Below, piece by piece: positions 46,871 to 58,000 of a DNA stretch of 64,000 nt (the first letter of the stretch is position 1; each line of letters opens with the position of its first letter). The stretch lies in contig OV050030.1 of assembly GCA_920105625.2 (NCBI GenBank), forward strand, positions 162,077,863-162,141,862. Direction: 5' to 3'. The stretch comes from Clusia tigrina. Its lineage: Eukaryota; Arthropoda; Insecta; Diptera; Clusiidae. The notes beneath the pieces were generated by a model that searched no databases, was not told the DNA's origin, and saw only the letters and a list, made by a program, of their open reading frames with translations. The translations under genes were made by a program, and so were the position numbers.

Positions 46871-47115
46871 ATGGGTTGTGTTAAAATCTATATTCGGTGT
46901 TCTATAATCGGTGGCTTAATGACAGAGGTTTTTGTAAATTTTCTCCAAAATAACTCAGTGTCCTAAGAAATTACCCAGTTTGGTGCATTCCCAAATTCTA
47001 AGAATGCCTTTTGCTGCCGTTAAATTAAATAATTAGATTGATTGGCAGAATTTGCGTTAGCATATTCCAATCATTGTTAGGAGGTGTCTGGCAGTAGTTA
47101 TAAAACGCTACGGCT
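46871..47115. other. Short spacer without gene
   Basis: AT-rich spacer between two LINE remnants of opposite orientation. The last 40 bases probably belong to the 5' UTR of the plus-strand element that follows. Confidence 0.5.
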
Positions 47116-48438
47116 ATGGTCCCTGAAGGAAAAACAAATATGGAGTTCCAAAAAAAGGAAAAAACTGTGGCTGGGATATCGGTCCAAATGTCGGTGGGAG
47201 AGGCATCTGATACCACCGGCGGGCACACTGAAGAAGTGAGTGACTGTGTTGCCAGTCTCTACACCTCTGCTGAGTTTGGAGCAGGCCCCAGTAGTTAAAA
47301 ACTACTGCCACACAATAACGCGTGAGTGCCGTAGTCCATAGAGACTCGGACCACGATACAACACAACAAGCGGGTGCCGGTATTATGGAGACTCGGACCA
47401 CGAAAGCGTTGCCAGCGTCAAAATCGAGGATGAAGACTCGCTACTACTCTCTCTGGAGCTCCTCGCAGGTGCCAGTTCCACAGAGAAAGGGCCTCGGGAA
47501 AAATCAAAAAGGTGAGAGAGAATGAAGGCGAAGGCTGCATGCAAGGCTACGGTAAAGATCTGCAGTCGTCTGTAGACTGTGGAGAAAGGCCAGGTCCACT
47601 TGCAGGTAAGCTAGCATGCACCACCATAGGATCTGAAGTTCGCAAATACGATCGAGGAAAAAGTGGCGAACAAGCATCAACGCTCCACAGAAAGCGAAGG
47701 CCCCTCCAGTAAGAGGCACATGCAAAAAGAGGGGGTTGCGGACAAACAGACAGAACCGAGAATGCCCAAAACTGCGGCTGCGGCCAGTGAAGTTGCCAAA
47801 CGACATCTGATCGTGGGGCTGATCGACCGCAGTAACGCGCTTGGACAGGTGTCGGAGGAAATGAAGCTACTGGATGCCTTGTTCCTTAAAATGAACGTGG
47901 AACCGGAAGTACCTTTGCCATATTTTTACGGAGTTGGCTGGCAAAACACCGCGAAAATTCTGAAATGCAAGGACGATCCCCCACTGACAGGGGTTAAGGG
48001 AGTAATCAAGACACTCCAAGGCTTGTGGAACGGGGCGGTATTGGAAATAGTGGACCGAGGTAGCATCCCATCTTTACCCAAAGCGAAGGTATTTATCCGT
48101 CGAGATGTAAAGAAGAGGATGCTCTTCAGCTACTTAAACTGCAAAATCCGGAAATAGCGACCAATGTTTGGACAGTGCTGCGTGTCACGAAGCCGACAAT
48201 TGCGGCCGAAGGGCAAAATTATATCCTCCAAATAAAAAAATTGGCGGACGATATATTGTACGCACGATTCGGAAAAATGTCGTGGGGTGTAGGGAGTGTG
48301 TACCTGCGCGTTACAAAGCATCACTCGAACGACGAGAACACCACCACACTCGAGACGGTGCTGGAAGAAGTGGAACTCGGTATTGTAGAGATCCTAGAAG
48401 ACTCCTTTAACCTGAACGATGAGACGGAGACGGGCGAG
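47116..48438 (+). pseudogene. Second LOA-type LINE: gag ORF1
   Basis: Gag-like region. After frameshifted N-terminal pieces, 47663-48157 is open for 164 codons and holds the conserved gag domain: RHLIVGLIDRSNALGQVSEE, LPYFYGVGWQNTAKILKCKD and IPSLPKAKVFIRRDV. After a frameshift near 48160 the C-terminal part (48175-48438) carries YILQIKKLADDILYARFGKM and GSVYLRV. This frame runs straight into the start of ORF2, so the normal ORF1 stop is gone or has been passed by a frameshift. It is clearly diverged from the LINE in the 15-kb array. Confidence 0.8.
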
Positions 48439-50473
48439 ATGGCGACAACAGCCAACCCCAAAGAGATCCAGAAGCGACATCTGAGGGTTGTGCAGAAAAA
48501 TCTTCATCACAGTAAAATCTCTGCCCGAGCTCCTTCTTATCTAGAGGAGGGTGGGTACGATGTGGCTCTGGTTCAGGAACCATGGATAGCATCGGGTGCC
48601 GTGGTATCTGGATTAAGGTCAATGAATTTCCAAACATAAGGAAGAAGATTAATTCTTATATTCATTGAGTCACTTTTTAACTTTATTGTGCCAGTAGTCT
48701 AAGTATTGGTAATCTGGGTGAAGAGTCAAAATTTACAGGGCCCACCTCGAAAAACGTCTTGGACATCACGCTTCACACTAGCGGCAAACCCCTGATTTGG
48801 GTTGTAGAATACTCGACATAACCATAATGTAACTGATCATAGGTACATTAGCTTTGAAGTAACTTTCTACCCAAAAATGCTTACAAAAACTCTAAGAAAT
48901 CCGAGGACCACAAAGTGGGATCTCTATAACAAAATACTAGAAGGAAAGCTGGTCTGGCATAGCACGATCAAATCCCATTTAGATCTCGAAGAGAAGGTCA
49001 ATCTACCACCCTCTACCACCCTCTTACCCACGTTTACAGGATCTCCTGCACACCAGTGCATATAAGGCGCATACCCAAACCATCTTAGTGGAACAAAGGG
49101 CAGGGTTCTCAGAGGTGCTACCTGCGTGAGATATTCAAACTAGCCAGGTTGGCTGATAGTAAAAAATGCTGCAAACATACGCTACGAATATACAAAAAAG
49201 AAGTGCGAAAACCCAAAAGAAACCCCTGGAAAGAATGTTGTGGCAATATTCAAACGACGAGTGAGACGGCTAGACTAAGGCAGATGCTGCCGAATCTTAT
49301 CCGTAAAGATAATAACGAGGATAGTTGTCCGGAATCGCTTGAGGCGCTCTTTAATGCGCTCTTTCCTGGCTGCAAAGATACAAGTAATTTGGAACTCCCA
49401 AGAGCCGAGGTGGAAAGCTTACCACGGGATTTGATTACAACGGAAGGGATACAATTTGCAATAAATTCATTTACCCCCTACAAGTCACAAGTGCTTGAGG
49501 GAATATTCCCAGATATGCTGCAAAAAGCTCTGCATCTGGTAACACCCTAGCTTAGGCAAATATACAAATGATGCTTGACGTATAACTATGTTCCGGTGAG
49601 CTGGAGAGAAGCGAGAGTTGTATTTTTACCCAAGGCAGGTAAAAGCAATCATCTCTACTAAAAGGACTACCGACCAATTAGTTAAACTGCATTTCTCCTA
49701 AAAATGCTTCCAAAAATCCCGACATCAGGAACTCTATAGGTCCGGATGGTATGTGAAAGGTATAACATGCATACACCAAATGTAGGTCCACGGAGACTAC
49801 ACTACACTCACTAATCGCAAATGTTGAAAGGGCACTGGAGTGTAAAGAATACGGCCTAGGAGTATTTCTCGACATAGCTGATGCTTTTTACAACGTCTCA
49901 ACGGATGCCATCTTAGAGGGTATCAGAATCACAAACATTAATGATGCGGCTCTTCTATGGATTTGAAGCCTAGTGAGCGGTAGAAGGATCAAGGCAGAGT
50001 GGAGCGGCGACGAATCGATAAAGGAGACATGCAGAGGGACTCCACAAGGAGGGGTTCGATCTCCACTCCTTTGGTCGCTCGTTGGCAACAGAATTCTGGA
50101 AACGTTTGATGGGAAAGCTCCGAAGCTGGTGAAATATGCTGATGACATATCCATATATATAGCAGTGAAATGCCTGTCTATTTTCATTGACTTAATGATC
50201 GACTCGATAAAAACCATATTCAGTTGGGCGACACTAGCAGGCCTAAGCGTCAATGCGGAAAAAACTGTCCTTATACTTCTCAGTAAAAGGTATAAGATCC
50301 CGCCGTGGAGACCACCAAAACTGAACAGTAGGGTACTCTCCATCTAAAAAGCCACACCAAATACTTAGGGGTAATAGTGAGCAGTAAGATTTCATGCAAC
50401 TAAATGTGGAGGAAAGTGTAAAGAAAGCTACCAATGCTCTATATGCTTGTAAAAAGATGCTTTGATGCACTTG
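48439..50473 (+). pseudogene. Second LOA-type LINE: ORF2 endonuclease and RT, cut off in RT
   Basis: Likely ATG at 48439. The endonuclease start is LRVVQKNLHHSK, then YDVALVQEPWIASGAVVSGL to about 48630; the rest of the domain is badly decayed. The linker (49149-49550) has TSETARLRQMLPNLI and a SPFKSPGPDG-like block changed to TPYKSQVLEG. RT pieces are RPIS near 49675, RGTPQGGVRSPLLW (50035-50080) and the catalytic KYADDI (about 50130). Homology ends abruptly near 50473, where gypsy sequence starts; RNase H and the 3' end are missing. Confidence 0.82.
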
Positions 50474-51705
50474 GGGCATATTTGTCTTATAGCTTCCACT
50501 TCCTTTAATAAGTCTCTACCAAGGTAGGAACATTTAAAAAATTTATTTTTCCTATTGTCTTTGAATGTTTTTATTAGTTCCTGCTGCCCTTGATTGTAGA
50601 CTGTGCCTTCAAGATATGAATAAATGGCAACCTTTCCATTCTTTATATAATTTTTCGCTATGGTACTAATATTTTGTGGGATACCGCTTCTTTCAATGAA
50701 AATTCTATGATTTCCTAATATATTTTCATATTCATTAATTTTGTCTTGGGTTAGAATAATTTGATATTTTAAACTATTTATGATAGTATCGAGAATACGA
50801 ATGTGGTCCTTAAGGTCCGCCTCTTAAGAGTGGATTGTGTTCATGTCCATTGAGTCACATTCGTGCTCTAATTCAAGATGACCCTCTCGAATGTTAGTTG
50901 CTTGGTTTTCGCTATTTAATTGACTTTCTAATACTAATATTTAAATTTTTAGGATAATAATTCCACTTAGAAAGTCTGCAATTTTATTTTGTTTCCTGGA
51001 ATATATTCGAAATTAAAGTCGTATTCCCCTAGTTGAACTAGCCAACGTTGTAATTTTGGGTTTATATCTTTTGCTAGGCCACTTTGGAGCCACTTTAAAG
51101 GTCGATGATCTGTTTATATTTCGAATTTTTTCCCATAAATAGATGACAAACAATTGCAAGAAGTTTTTTGTCGACCGCTGAACAATTTTTCTCGTGATCG
51201 TTGAGTGTCCGATAAGCATAACTAACAGGGTGTTTATCTTGGGTAAACACCGCTCCTATCGCCATGTTGCTGGCACCATTGACTTTTTTAAATTTTGTCT
51301 TTAAGTTTGGGTGTCTTAAGATTGGATGGCTTGTTAATATATCTTTTAGTTTTTCAAAGGCCGTAATGTAGTTTGGGTCGTTCGTGTTAACTGCAGCATT
51401 TTATTTAAGAACTCTCTATAGTATCCTGTTACCCAAAGGAATGATTTAATTTGATTTTGTCTACTCGGCAGTTTCAGCTCCTTAATCAAGCTAACCCTAT
51501 AAAGATTTGGCATTATTCCTTCAGGTGTAAGCATATGTCCAAGAAAATGGGTTTCTTTGCAAAGGAAGTTGCATTTATCGATTTGTAACATTAGGCCACC
51601 ATTCGTACAACTTCTAAAATTTTTAATAAATTTCGCATATGTTCTTCTACTGATGTATTAAATACTAATACGTCGTCCATGTATACAGTGCAGATTCTAA
51701 CGATA
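50474..51705 (-). pseudogene. Gypsy element 1 pol fragment: RT palm end, RNase H, linker (copy 1)
   Basis: Ty3/gypsy fragment of the 17.6/297-like type, read right to left. The RT YMDD area lies near 51680; thumb blocks include CNFLCKETHFLGHMLTPEGI and IKSFLWVTGYYREFL (51410-51600). RNase H follows (RTLNDHEK near 51200, LKWL near 51090, PKLQRWLVQLGEYDFNFEYI near 51030), then the region between RNase H and integrase (HSxEADLKDHIRILDTI near 50810; KFFKCSYLGRDLLKEVEAI near 50510). One base is missing near 51609 relative to copy 2. Everything N-terminal to YMDD is absent, and the integrase side is cut at 50474. Confidence 0.82.
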
Positions 51706-52505
51706 TAGTTTCACAAAACGGACATTACATTTTTAGTAGACAGACTAATTAGGACTTTTTAGGGTATATTCTATAAAGTTTACAATTTCTTGTGAAGATT
51801 CGTCATTAGACATATATATCGCCTTTCAGCCGTGCTCCGTCTGAAAATGTGAGAAAGATAGTAGTCCTCAATTCAGTTGGAAATTAAGATTATTTCTCCG
51901 CGAATTTATTGACAAGACAAGCTGCATAGAGAAGCTGCAATTGTGGATGTATGGTTACGCCACCGTAATAATTTTCAGAAGGAGAATTATTGAAACATTT
52001 TGGCAGATCTTATAGCTATTTCGGAGACGTCGCTTTTCCTCATCAGAGATCGTTCAATGAAAGGCAATATTTTCCCAAGCATTTATTATGTCTCATGTCC
52101 CAGTTGTAATCTGTCCATCCCGACAACTACGCCAACTGCTGGTGGTGAACTGACTGCTCAGATTCTGTCCATGTACTGTCTCATTTGACCACACTCCAAA
52201 CTACTGTGTCCCATTATTTCCTATAATTTGCTTCGTGAAGTCTCATTTTTTTTAGTGGACAGGCTAATTAAGCCTGATTAGCACAAACTTTTTTAGGTAT
52301 ATAAAGTATACAATTTCTTGTGAAGATTAGTCATTAGACATAGATATCACCTTTTTGTCGTATTTCGTCCTTATCATTGATGTTTTAATGAAATGGCATT
52401 TTTTCCCAACCATTTATGATGTCTCAGAAATCAACAGCACACCAACTATGAACCTTCCCAGGAATGAAAGCTGGCCCTTCAGCTGCTGTTATCTGTCCAT
52501 CCAGA

Positions 52506-52517
52506 CCACTACGCTAA
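52506..52517 (-). promoter_or_regulatory. A-box-like RNA polymerase III element
   Basis: Minus strand reads TTAGCGTAGTGG, which fits the tRNA D-arm/A-box consensus. The monomer's own B box further along the minus strand is degenerate (AGCTTTCATTCC). Confidence 0.5.
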
Positions 52518-52705
52518 CTGCAGGTGGTGATCTGACTGACCAGATTCTGTCCATGTACTGTCTCATTCCAATACACTCCAAACTACTGTGTCTCATTATT
52601 CCCTATCATTTGTCCTCATCAAAGATATTTTAATGAAGAGCAATTTTTTCCCAAGCAGTTATTATGCATCAGAAATCAACAGCACACCAACTATGAACCC
52701 TCCCA

Positions 52706-52716
52706 GGAATCGAACC
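52706..52716 (-). promoter_or_regulatory. B-box (TψC-arm-like) element, copy 1
   Basis: Minus strand reads GGTTCGATTCC, a perfect match to the B-box consensus, flanked by complementary CCCAG and CTGGG that form a T-stem. The same element recurs at 60487-60497. Confidence 0.65.
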
Positions 52717-52760
52717 TGGGCCTTCAGCTGCTGTAATCTGCCCAACCAAATAATTAATAA

Positions 52761-53683
52761 TCGAATTGCATCAGTCAATGCATCAATTCGCTTTAGCAAT
52801 ATGTTTTTTGTATCTTGCTGCTTCAACTAAATTAAAAATTTGTTCCATATTATGATTCATTATCAAAATTACAAATTTAAAAAAAAATTCAACCAAACAC
52901 AAAAAACAATTGACAATTTGCAACCAACGTAGCCAAAAATTCGGACACTAAGAAAATGAATGTTTTGTTGTTGTGCTTTATACAATCACTCTTATACTTC
53001 ACAACATTTTCATACAATTAAATTTAAATTCTGTTAGATTGTATCAAATTAAAAATTACAGTAACTATAATAAACAAAACACAATACTATTACTTATAGT
53101 AACTTGAATAGTATTTTTCAAATTTTGAAGTAATGTTTTTTACAATTTTAACTATTTTTAAAATTTTAATTTGTTCACAATAAATTGTGTCATATAATTT
53201 TTTACATACTATTTTTGTAAATTAATAAATACATTTTATTGTTATAACAAAACTAAATGTTTGAAACCTTATTTAAAGTTTTTCATTGTTACTTTCTATT
53301 TTTATTTAATTCTATTGATGAGTAGTTTTCCAAGTCGCCATATCCGGAGCTGCTGTTATTGTTGTTGCTATTACAATACAAATATTTCCTAGGTAACGAA
53401 TTCCAGTGAAATCTGTTGTGGTTGATTTACTTTGTCTTCCATAACCATGCCAATTTTTGGATTATTTGAAATTTATTTTATTAATTAATTTTTTATTTGG
53501 ATTTAATTCAATTAATTTCGTATAGTTGATGTAATTTATCACCAATAATCATACCAATTATTTGCAAATTAGTCTTTTATATTTGTAAAATTTGTATTTA
53601 TTTCAATTAACTTCATGTGTTTGCTAGTTCACATTGTTCTCTGTAGATTTTACGTTCAAAAGACACCTATATCAGTAATTAGT
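52761..53683. other. AT-rich spacer, no gene recognised (copy 1)
   Basis: Very AT-rich with many homopolymer runs. A possible 3' splice-like sequence (TTCTCTGTAG, ending about 53646) lies upstream of the zinc-finger remnant. Nothing else is assignable. Confidence 0.5.
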
Positions 53684-53880
53684 ATGAGGAAATTTATTTG
53701 TGAATCTTGTGGAATAATTTCCATTCAGAATGGAATTGCAAAAGACATATTCTACGAAAACATAACCAAGAGAATATTCAGAATATACATTTTAAGAAAC
53801 TAAAGAATCATATGGAAAAAGAACATAAAAATCCACAATTATATAAAATAATTAAACAACAGAGAGGATTAATAAAATAA
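53684..53880 (+). pseudogene. C2H2 zinc-finger coding remnant with frameshift (copy 1)
   Basis: From ATG 53684 the frame reads MRKFICESCGI; after a one-base frame change near 53714 the next frame continues FHSEWNCKRHILRKHN. Across the shift, spacing is C-x2-C-x12-H-x4-H, the C2H2 finger pattern. A second His pair follows (KLKNHMEKEHKN), then a Lys/Gln-rich tail to TAA 53878-53880. It resembles a DNA-binding zinc-finger gene fragment, host or transposon-borne. The identical frameshift in copy 2 shows it was broken before duplication. No start or gene identity can be given. Confidence 0.6.
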
Positions 53881-54045
53881 CAAGAACAACAAGTAATTGA
53901 AGTACAAAGTGAAAAGCTGCTCATAATCAAACAACAACAATATAAATGTAAGAATACGTATAGTAAGAATGGAGACTCTACCGAAGTTGACTATCTATCT
54001 AACTATCTTTTAATTTAAATAAATCTATAAAAGATGATATTAATG

Positions 54046-55055
54046 AGGAAGAACCACCAATGAAAGTAAAGAACACAGTTGTTCACAGTCAAAAGACGAG
54101 TAAAAAGTCTGAAATCGGGTTACACCCCTTCGAAATACCATTTACCTTTCCTTGTGCGTGCGAGTTCAACAATGCGAATGTTTTCATCATAATTCATCAT
54201 TAGGAGAATATCTATTGTAGTTTTCATATAGTATTATGGACCCAATGTATATTTCTGCAAATTTTTATTCAGATGGCATCAATATGAGCATAGGTAGGCT
54301 AATTTAAATTTTACACCCGAAAGTTCTTTATATCAAAACTGAGCGTGTCTTTTTCCTGATAAACTCCATTGCAGATAGCAGATAGCAGACAGCTTTATAA
54401 TGTCCACATCTTCCTTCTCGTAAAATTTCGAATGTAAATCTCTACCAGATCTGAAGCTATGAATATTTGTTAATAGTGGACGTGTCAGTTAATATATTCC
54501 GCCCACTTTTTACACAGTATTTAGTAGGACACATATCCCAATAACTGAGAAATTGCGTCACTATTCCATCAATTGGACCGAAGTTATGGTAATTTTTAAA
54601 ATGATGAGAAAAGTTCCTTATATGGGAGGTAGGCGTGGTCTTTGTCCAAGTCGGCACTTATAGCAATTTGGCTCTGTATCTTTGTCCAGACTAAACTTTT
54701 GCAAAATTAAAATTACTTACAAAGTGATTCTGATCATACCCTGCTTCAAACTGCATGTGTATGTATGTATGTTCGAGTATGCGTACATTATTTTATGTAT
54801 GTTTATACGTGCTTTATCTACATACGTACAAATTGTTAAGTTAGCACTATGTGCTATTTTTTCTTTTCAAAGCACTGCTGTCGCCTCTGTATGTTTTCCA
54901 TTTTGTTTACAAAAAGGTTGTTCCAATGACGATCAGCATGACCTGCAATATCAATATTGCTTGAGTTCAACGCGTTTGGATCCTTTCATGCAATTTTTCG
55001 ATGTGCCCAAGGTTTTTCAGGTTGACCTAGCGCAAGAAGGGCAAAATTAGGATTT
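54046..55055. other. Unassigned sequence between the two gypsy copies
   Basis: The first 100 bases continue an open plus-strand frame after the zinc-finger remnant (NEEEPPMKVKNTVVHSQKT), so they may be its original 3' continuation. The rest shows a minus-strand open frame (54457-54657) without motifs and a TATG-like microsatellite at 54755-54790. It may contain the 3' LTR of gypsy element 1, but its ends were not recognised. Confidence 0.4.
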
Positions 55056-55960
55056 CCAAGTGCACGTCATGAGGAACTGAGACGAAGGGACTCCAGACTG
55101 GAGTACTGTCATTGCTTTGTGATTGACAATGACTGTATCATTTATGCGGATTTCTTTTTCGAAACTTATTACAAAAGTTCCGCATATCGTGACCGTCGAA
55201 TTGCTTGCTCTTGAACTTCGACGGTTTGTTCATTTATGATGATGAGAACTTCATCAAGTGGGTCGAGTTGGCTGAATATAGTTTTACATGCCTTATGGTT
55301 ATTAAACCGCTGTTGTACGCAAATGGCATATGTTTCTATTTCGCAGAAACTAGCAGTTGGCAGTAGTATGCAAGTTGTGACCGGAATTGTGGAACTACAT
55401 TGGCTGACTATAACTTGGCTGACAATGACTAAGCTGAATATTTTCTTAATTTTTTGAAACTTAATGATAAAGTATATAAAATCTTAATTTTTTTGAATTT
55501 TTAACTTAGAATTACTTATAATATCGCTCAAAGATCAATATTTTTGAAATTTCGTTTGAATCGAGAATAACTGGGTTAACAAGATTTATTTTTTTCAAAA
55601 CTGTAGAGTAAATTACATTGTCCAATCCGTTATAACTTCTGTATTCCTGGCCTTCTGTATCACCAGTTTAAATAAACGTCCTGTACCGGTTTCGGTTTCC
55701 CTCGTAGTCCTTTAAAGTTTATTGACCGTCTCAGTAAGTTTGTTTATTTGTTCCTGTATTCAGGTGTTAATAAAAAATTGCCGTTCGTTGGCCTCAATGA
55801 GTGCTTCTTCTCTATATTTTACTACGTTGAAATCATCAAAATCTGGGGTCCCTGCTATGTACTTAAGTGCCGTCCCGATTATATGTATGCTTCGTGCATG
55901 CGTATGGTGGATCTGTAATGTGTCCATTAGTCGTAATATTTGGTGCACTTCCGATTAAAG
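55056..55960 (-). pseudogene. env-like remnant of gypsy element 1
   Basis: Minus-strand stretch after the integrase, where insect errantivirus-type gypsy elements carry an envelope gene. The clearest block, at 55760-55948, is [20 protein letters not shown] followed by an Asn-rich segment, the pattern found just after the furin-like site in such env proteins. Further left, FEKEIRINDTVIVNHK near 55120-55170 may be part of the ectodomain. The reading frame is broken many times and no signal peptide or transmembrane segment is intact. It is non-functional; assignment rests mainly on the one block and on position. Confidence 0.55.
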
Positions 55961-57312
55961 AATCTTCTTCATGTGGGATTGAGGAAAAACAAGCAGTATG
56001 TTAGTCGTTTCTGTTGCGACGTTACTATAAGTTGTCAAGTTTCTATAATGGTTTAAGTATTCATACTTTTCCCAAATTGCCACCTTCCCGTCAGTAATTG
56101 GTATGTAATTTGATTTGAAAAAGTCGGTTATTTTGCCGTGCGATCCTTGAACGCCTAAGAATATAAAGAATCTGAAAGAAAGAAAAAAGGAAGAAAAAAA
56201 CTTAACTTAGGTTGCTTTTATGAACTCTCCTATTATGTAGTAAAATGGTGGATTCTAGATCTTTTTAAACCGTTTTATATAAAAACTTTACTAAACTTAT
56301 TTTCTATTGTTTAGTTAGTCCAAACGTAAACTTTATCTCCTGGTTTGAAGTACTGTGTAAATTTACCTTTATTGTTCCTTTTCAATTTTTGTTTTTATTT
56401 CGGTTTTCAAATCTGTAGGCATAGAAAAAATTAGCTCAATTGGTTTCCATCCAGTTACTAAATGAATAGATTTATTTTACTTTGCCGTAGCAAGTAGTAT
56501 TAATTCGTTGGTGTCCTTTATAGCTTAGTGCACCTTGGAATTTCCGTGAGGGTACTGTGGAATCTCTCTGCTTGTCCATATGTTGTGCTATGGAAAGGAG
56601 GCGTTGTAAAAATTTAGAGTCAGTGACCGAAAAGTGTCCCTCAGTGTCTTGTCATCTGGTCATCGTCTAATGTACCGTACAGCCATTTCATTGCCTTTCC
56701 AAAAATTTTGAGGAGACATCTTTTTATTATATGTGGTATAATATCTATGAGTGATGGTATCGATTTCGTTTAAGGCCAGTACTCGAAAATTATTGTCCTC
56801 TGTTAGATTTTCTAATCTTCTACATTCCTATAGAACTTCCATAATATCTTGTTGGTTTATTGCATGGAGTATAATTTTGTATTTACAGACGATATCTTCG
56901 TTACCCATTTTGAATTCTGCGTATATTTAAATTGTGTTGTAATTTTAATATTACTATTATGGATGTTTGTTAAGTAGAATTTTCTAAATTTGGCTGCTCT
57001 TTATGCCTTAGGTTATCATAATATTTGATAAATCCAACTTGTCTGTTTTCTGTATAGTTCTCCTATTTTTTTATTTTGTTTTACAATAACTTTTTCCTTT
57101 CTGTCATCTATCCTGTTCCTCAGGATTGTATTTTCTAATTTTCCCTTTTCTGCTCCTAATGGTGAAGTTTTTATTGTTGTATGGTATGTGTTTTGACAGT
57201 CTCGTTTGACTGTAAAGATGTACGATTGACGTCTCATATAGGTACTTAAATCAAGCACTTGAACCTGGACAATCAGTTGCTGAAATGATATACTCAGTTT
57301 TCTTGTTGACAA
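55961..57312 (-). pseudogene. Gypsy element 1 integrase C-terminal part
   Basis: Minus strand 57016-57312 carries YHTTIKTSPLGAEKGKLEN and RKEKVIVKQNKKIGELY, typical of the sequence after the integrase catalytic core in 17.6/297-like elements. PGDKVYVWTN near 56325 fits the integrase C-terminal domain start. The rest (55961-56290 and parts of 56400-57000) is decayed and AT-rich with frameshifts. It is separated from the core by an insertion at 57313-58000. Confidence 0.6.
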
Positions 57313-58000
57313 AGAATGAAAGAGTGATTGGTTTATTAAAATTTATTGTCCCAAATAATAACTTATTGCTAACATCATCAATACTAATTAATATGCAATA
57401 TCAGCAGAATATAAAACCAGAACATAGCAGGAGAATATAACAGCAACATGTGCAAGTTCAAAGAAACATTCATTTCAATGCCACCCTAAAGCTTATGTAC
57501 AACTTCAAAATTCACTAACTTTTATACTGTGCGAAATATAACTATCAAAGTTTGCAACATTGAAATGCTGTAACTTTTTACTGGACCGTAATAAGACCTT
57601 GAAGTTTTTTGACAATAATGTACTATTGTCAATTTGAGATATCGGTATAACAGTACTACCTTTGAGTAAAAAATGAAACACTGATGCAACTTCAAAATTC
57701 ACTAACTTTTATACTGTACGTATCTATCAAAGTTTGCAACATTGAAATTATGTAACTTTTTACTGTTGCATTTTTGGGAATGCACCTAATGCTCGCGCAA
57801 GTGTCATTTGAGACAAACGCGTATACTGCGTATTTCTTGTTGTTGCGAGTACAAACGTACGGATACATACTCGTACATATATAATTTTGCATATTAAATA
57901 TTATGTTACATTTGCAGGATGTGCGATTGTATATTTATATGAATTCGTACAGTATATATTGTTATAACATTCTATGGGTTTGTATATTTGCTCTTTAATT
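57313..58000. repeat. Insertion in gypsy integrase carrying an internal direct repeat
   Basis: About 690 bp separating two consecutive parts of the integrase frame. It contains an imperfect direct repeat: 57500-57590 and 57688-57775 share AACTTCAAAATTCACTAACT, ATCAAAGTTTGCAACATTGA and TGTAACTTTTTACTG. No coding motif. Possibly a small non-autonomous element; terminal repeats were not found. Confidence 0.5.

Larger units (their letters stand above)
51985..52760 (-). repeat. tRNA-related (SINE-like) repeat cluster, copy 1
   Basis: Three imperfect tandem monomers of roughly 150-380 bp. On the minus strand they carry tRNA-like internal promoter sequence: an A-box-like TTAGCGTAGTGG in the middle monomer and a perfect B box GGTTCGATTCC inside a 5-bp T-stem (CCCAG/CTGGG) in the last. 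The anticodon arm does not fold properly, so this is not a functional tRNA gene. Shared blocks include CATGTACTGTCTCATT and CAGAAATCAACAGCACACC. No 3' tail or target duplication was resolved. Confidence 0.6.
50474..54045. repeat. Second duplication, copy 1 (about 3.57 kb)
   Basis: Near-identical to 58262-61825, at an offset of 7,788 on the left and 7,780 on the right. The left edge is the LINE/gypsy breakpoint. To the right, homology stops after GATGATATTAAT. Copy 1 retains about 120 bp of gypsy RNase H (51075-51193) that copy 2 lacks, and lacks two segments of copy 2 (near 59100-59130 and 60000-60040). Confidence 0.93.

Noticed and set aside
48175..48639. Natural gag-endonuclease fusion protein in the second LOA-type LINE
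   Set aside because: The joined frame lies after a frameshift in a decayed copy. A lost stop is the simpler explanation.
52681..52760. Possible true tRNA gene on the minus strand
   Set aside because: Only the T-arm is good. D-arm, anticodon stem and acceptor stem do not pair, so it is called SINE-like instead.
54682..55050. Plus-strand 122-codon open frame
   Set aside because: Runs through a TATG-like microsatellite and has no motif. More likely element UTR or LTR sequence.
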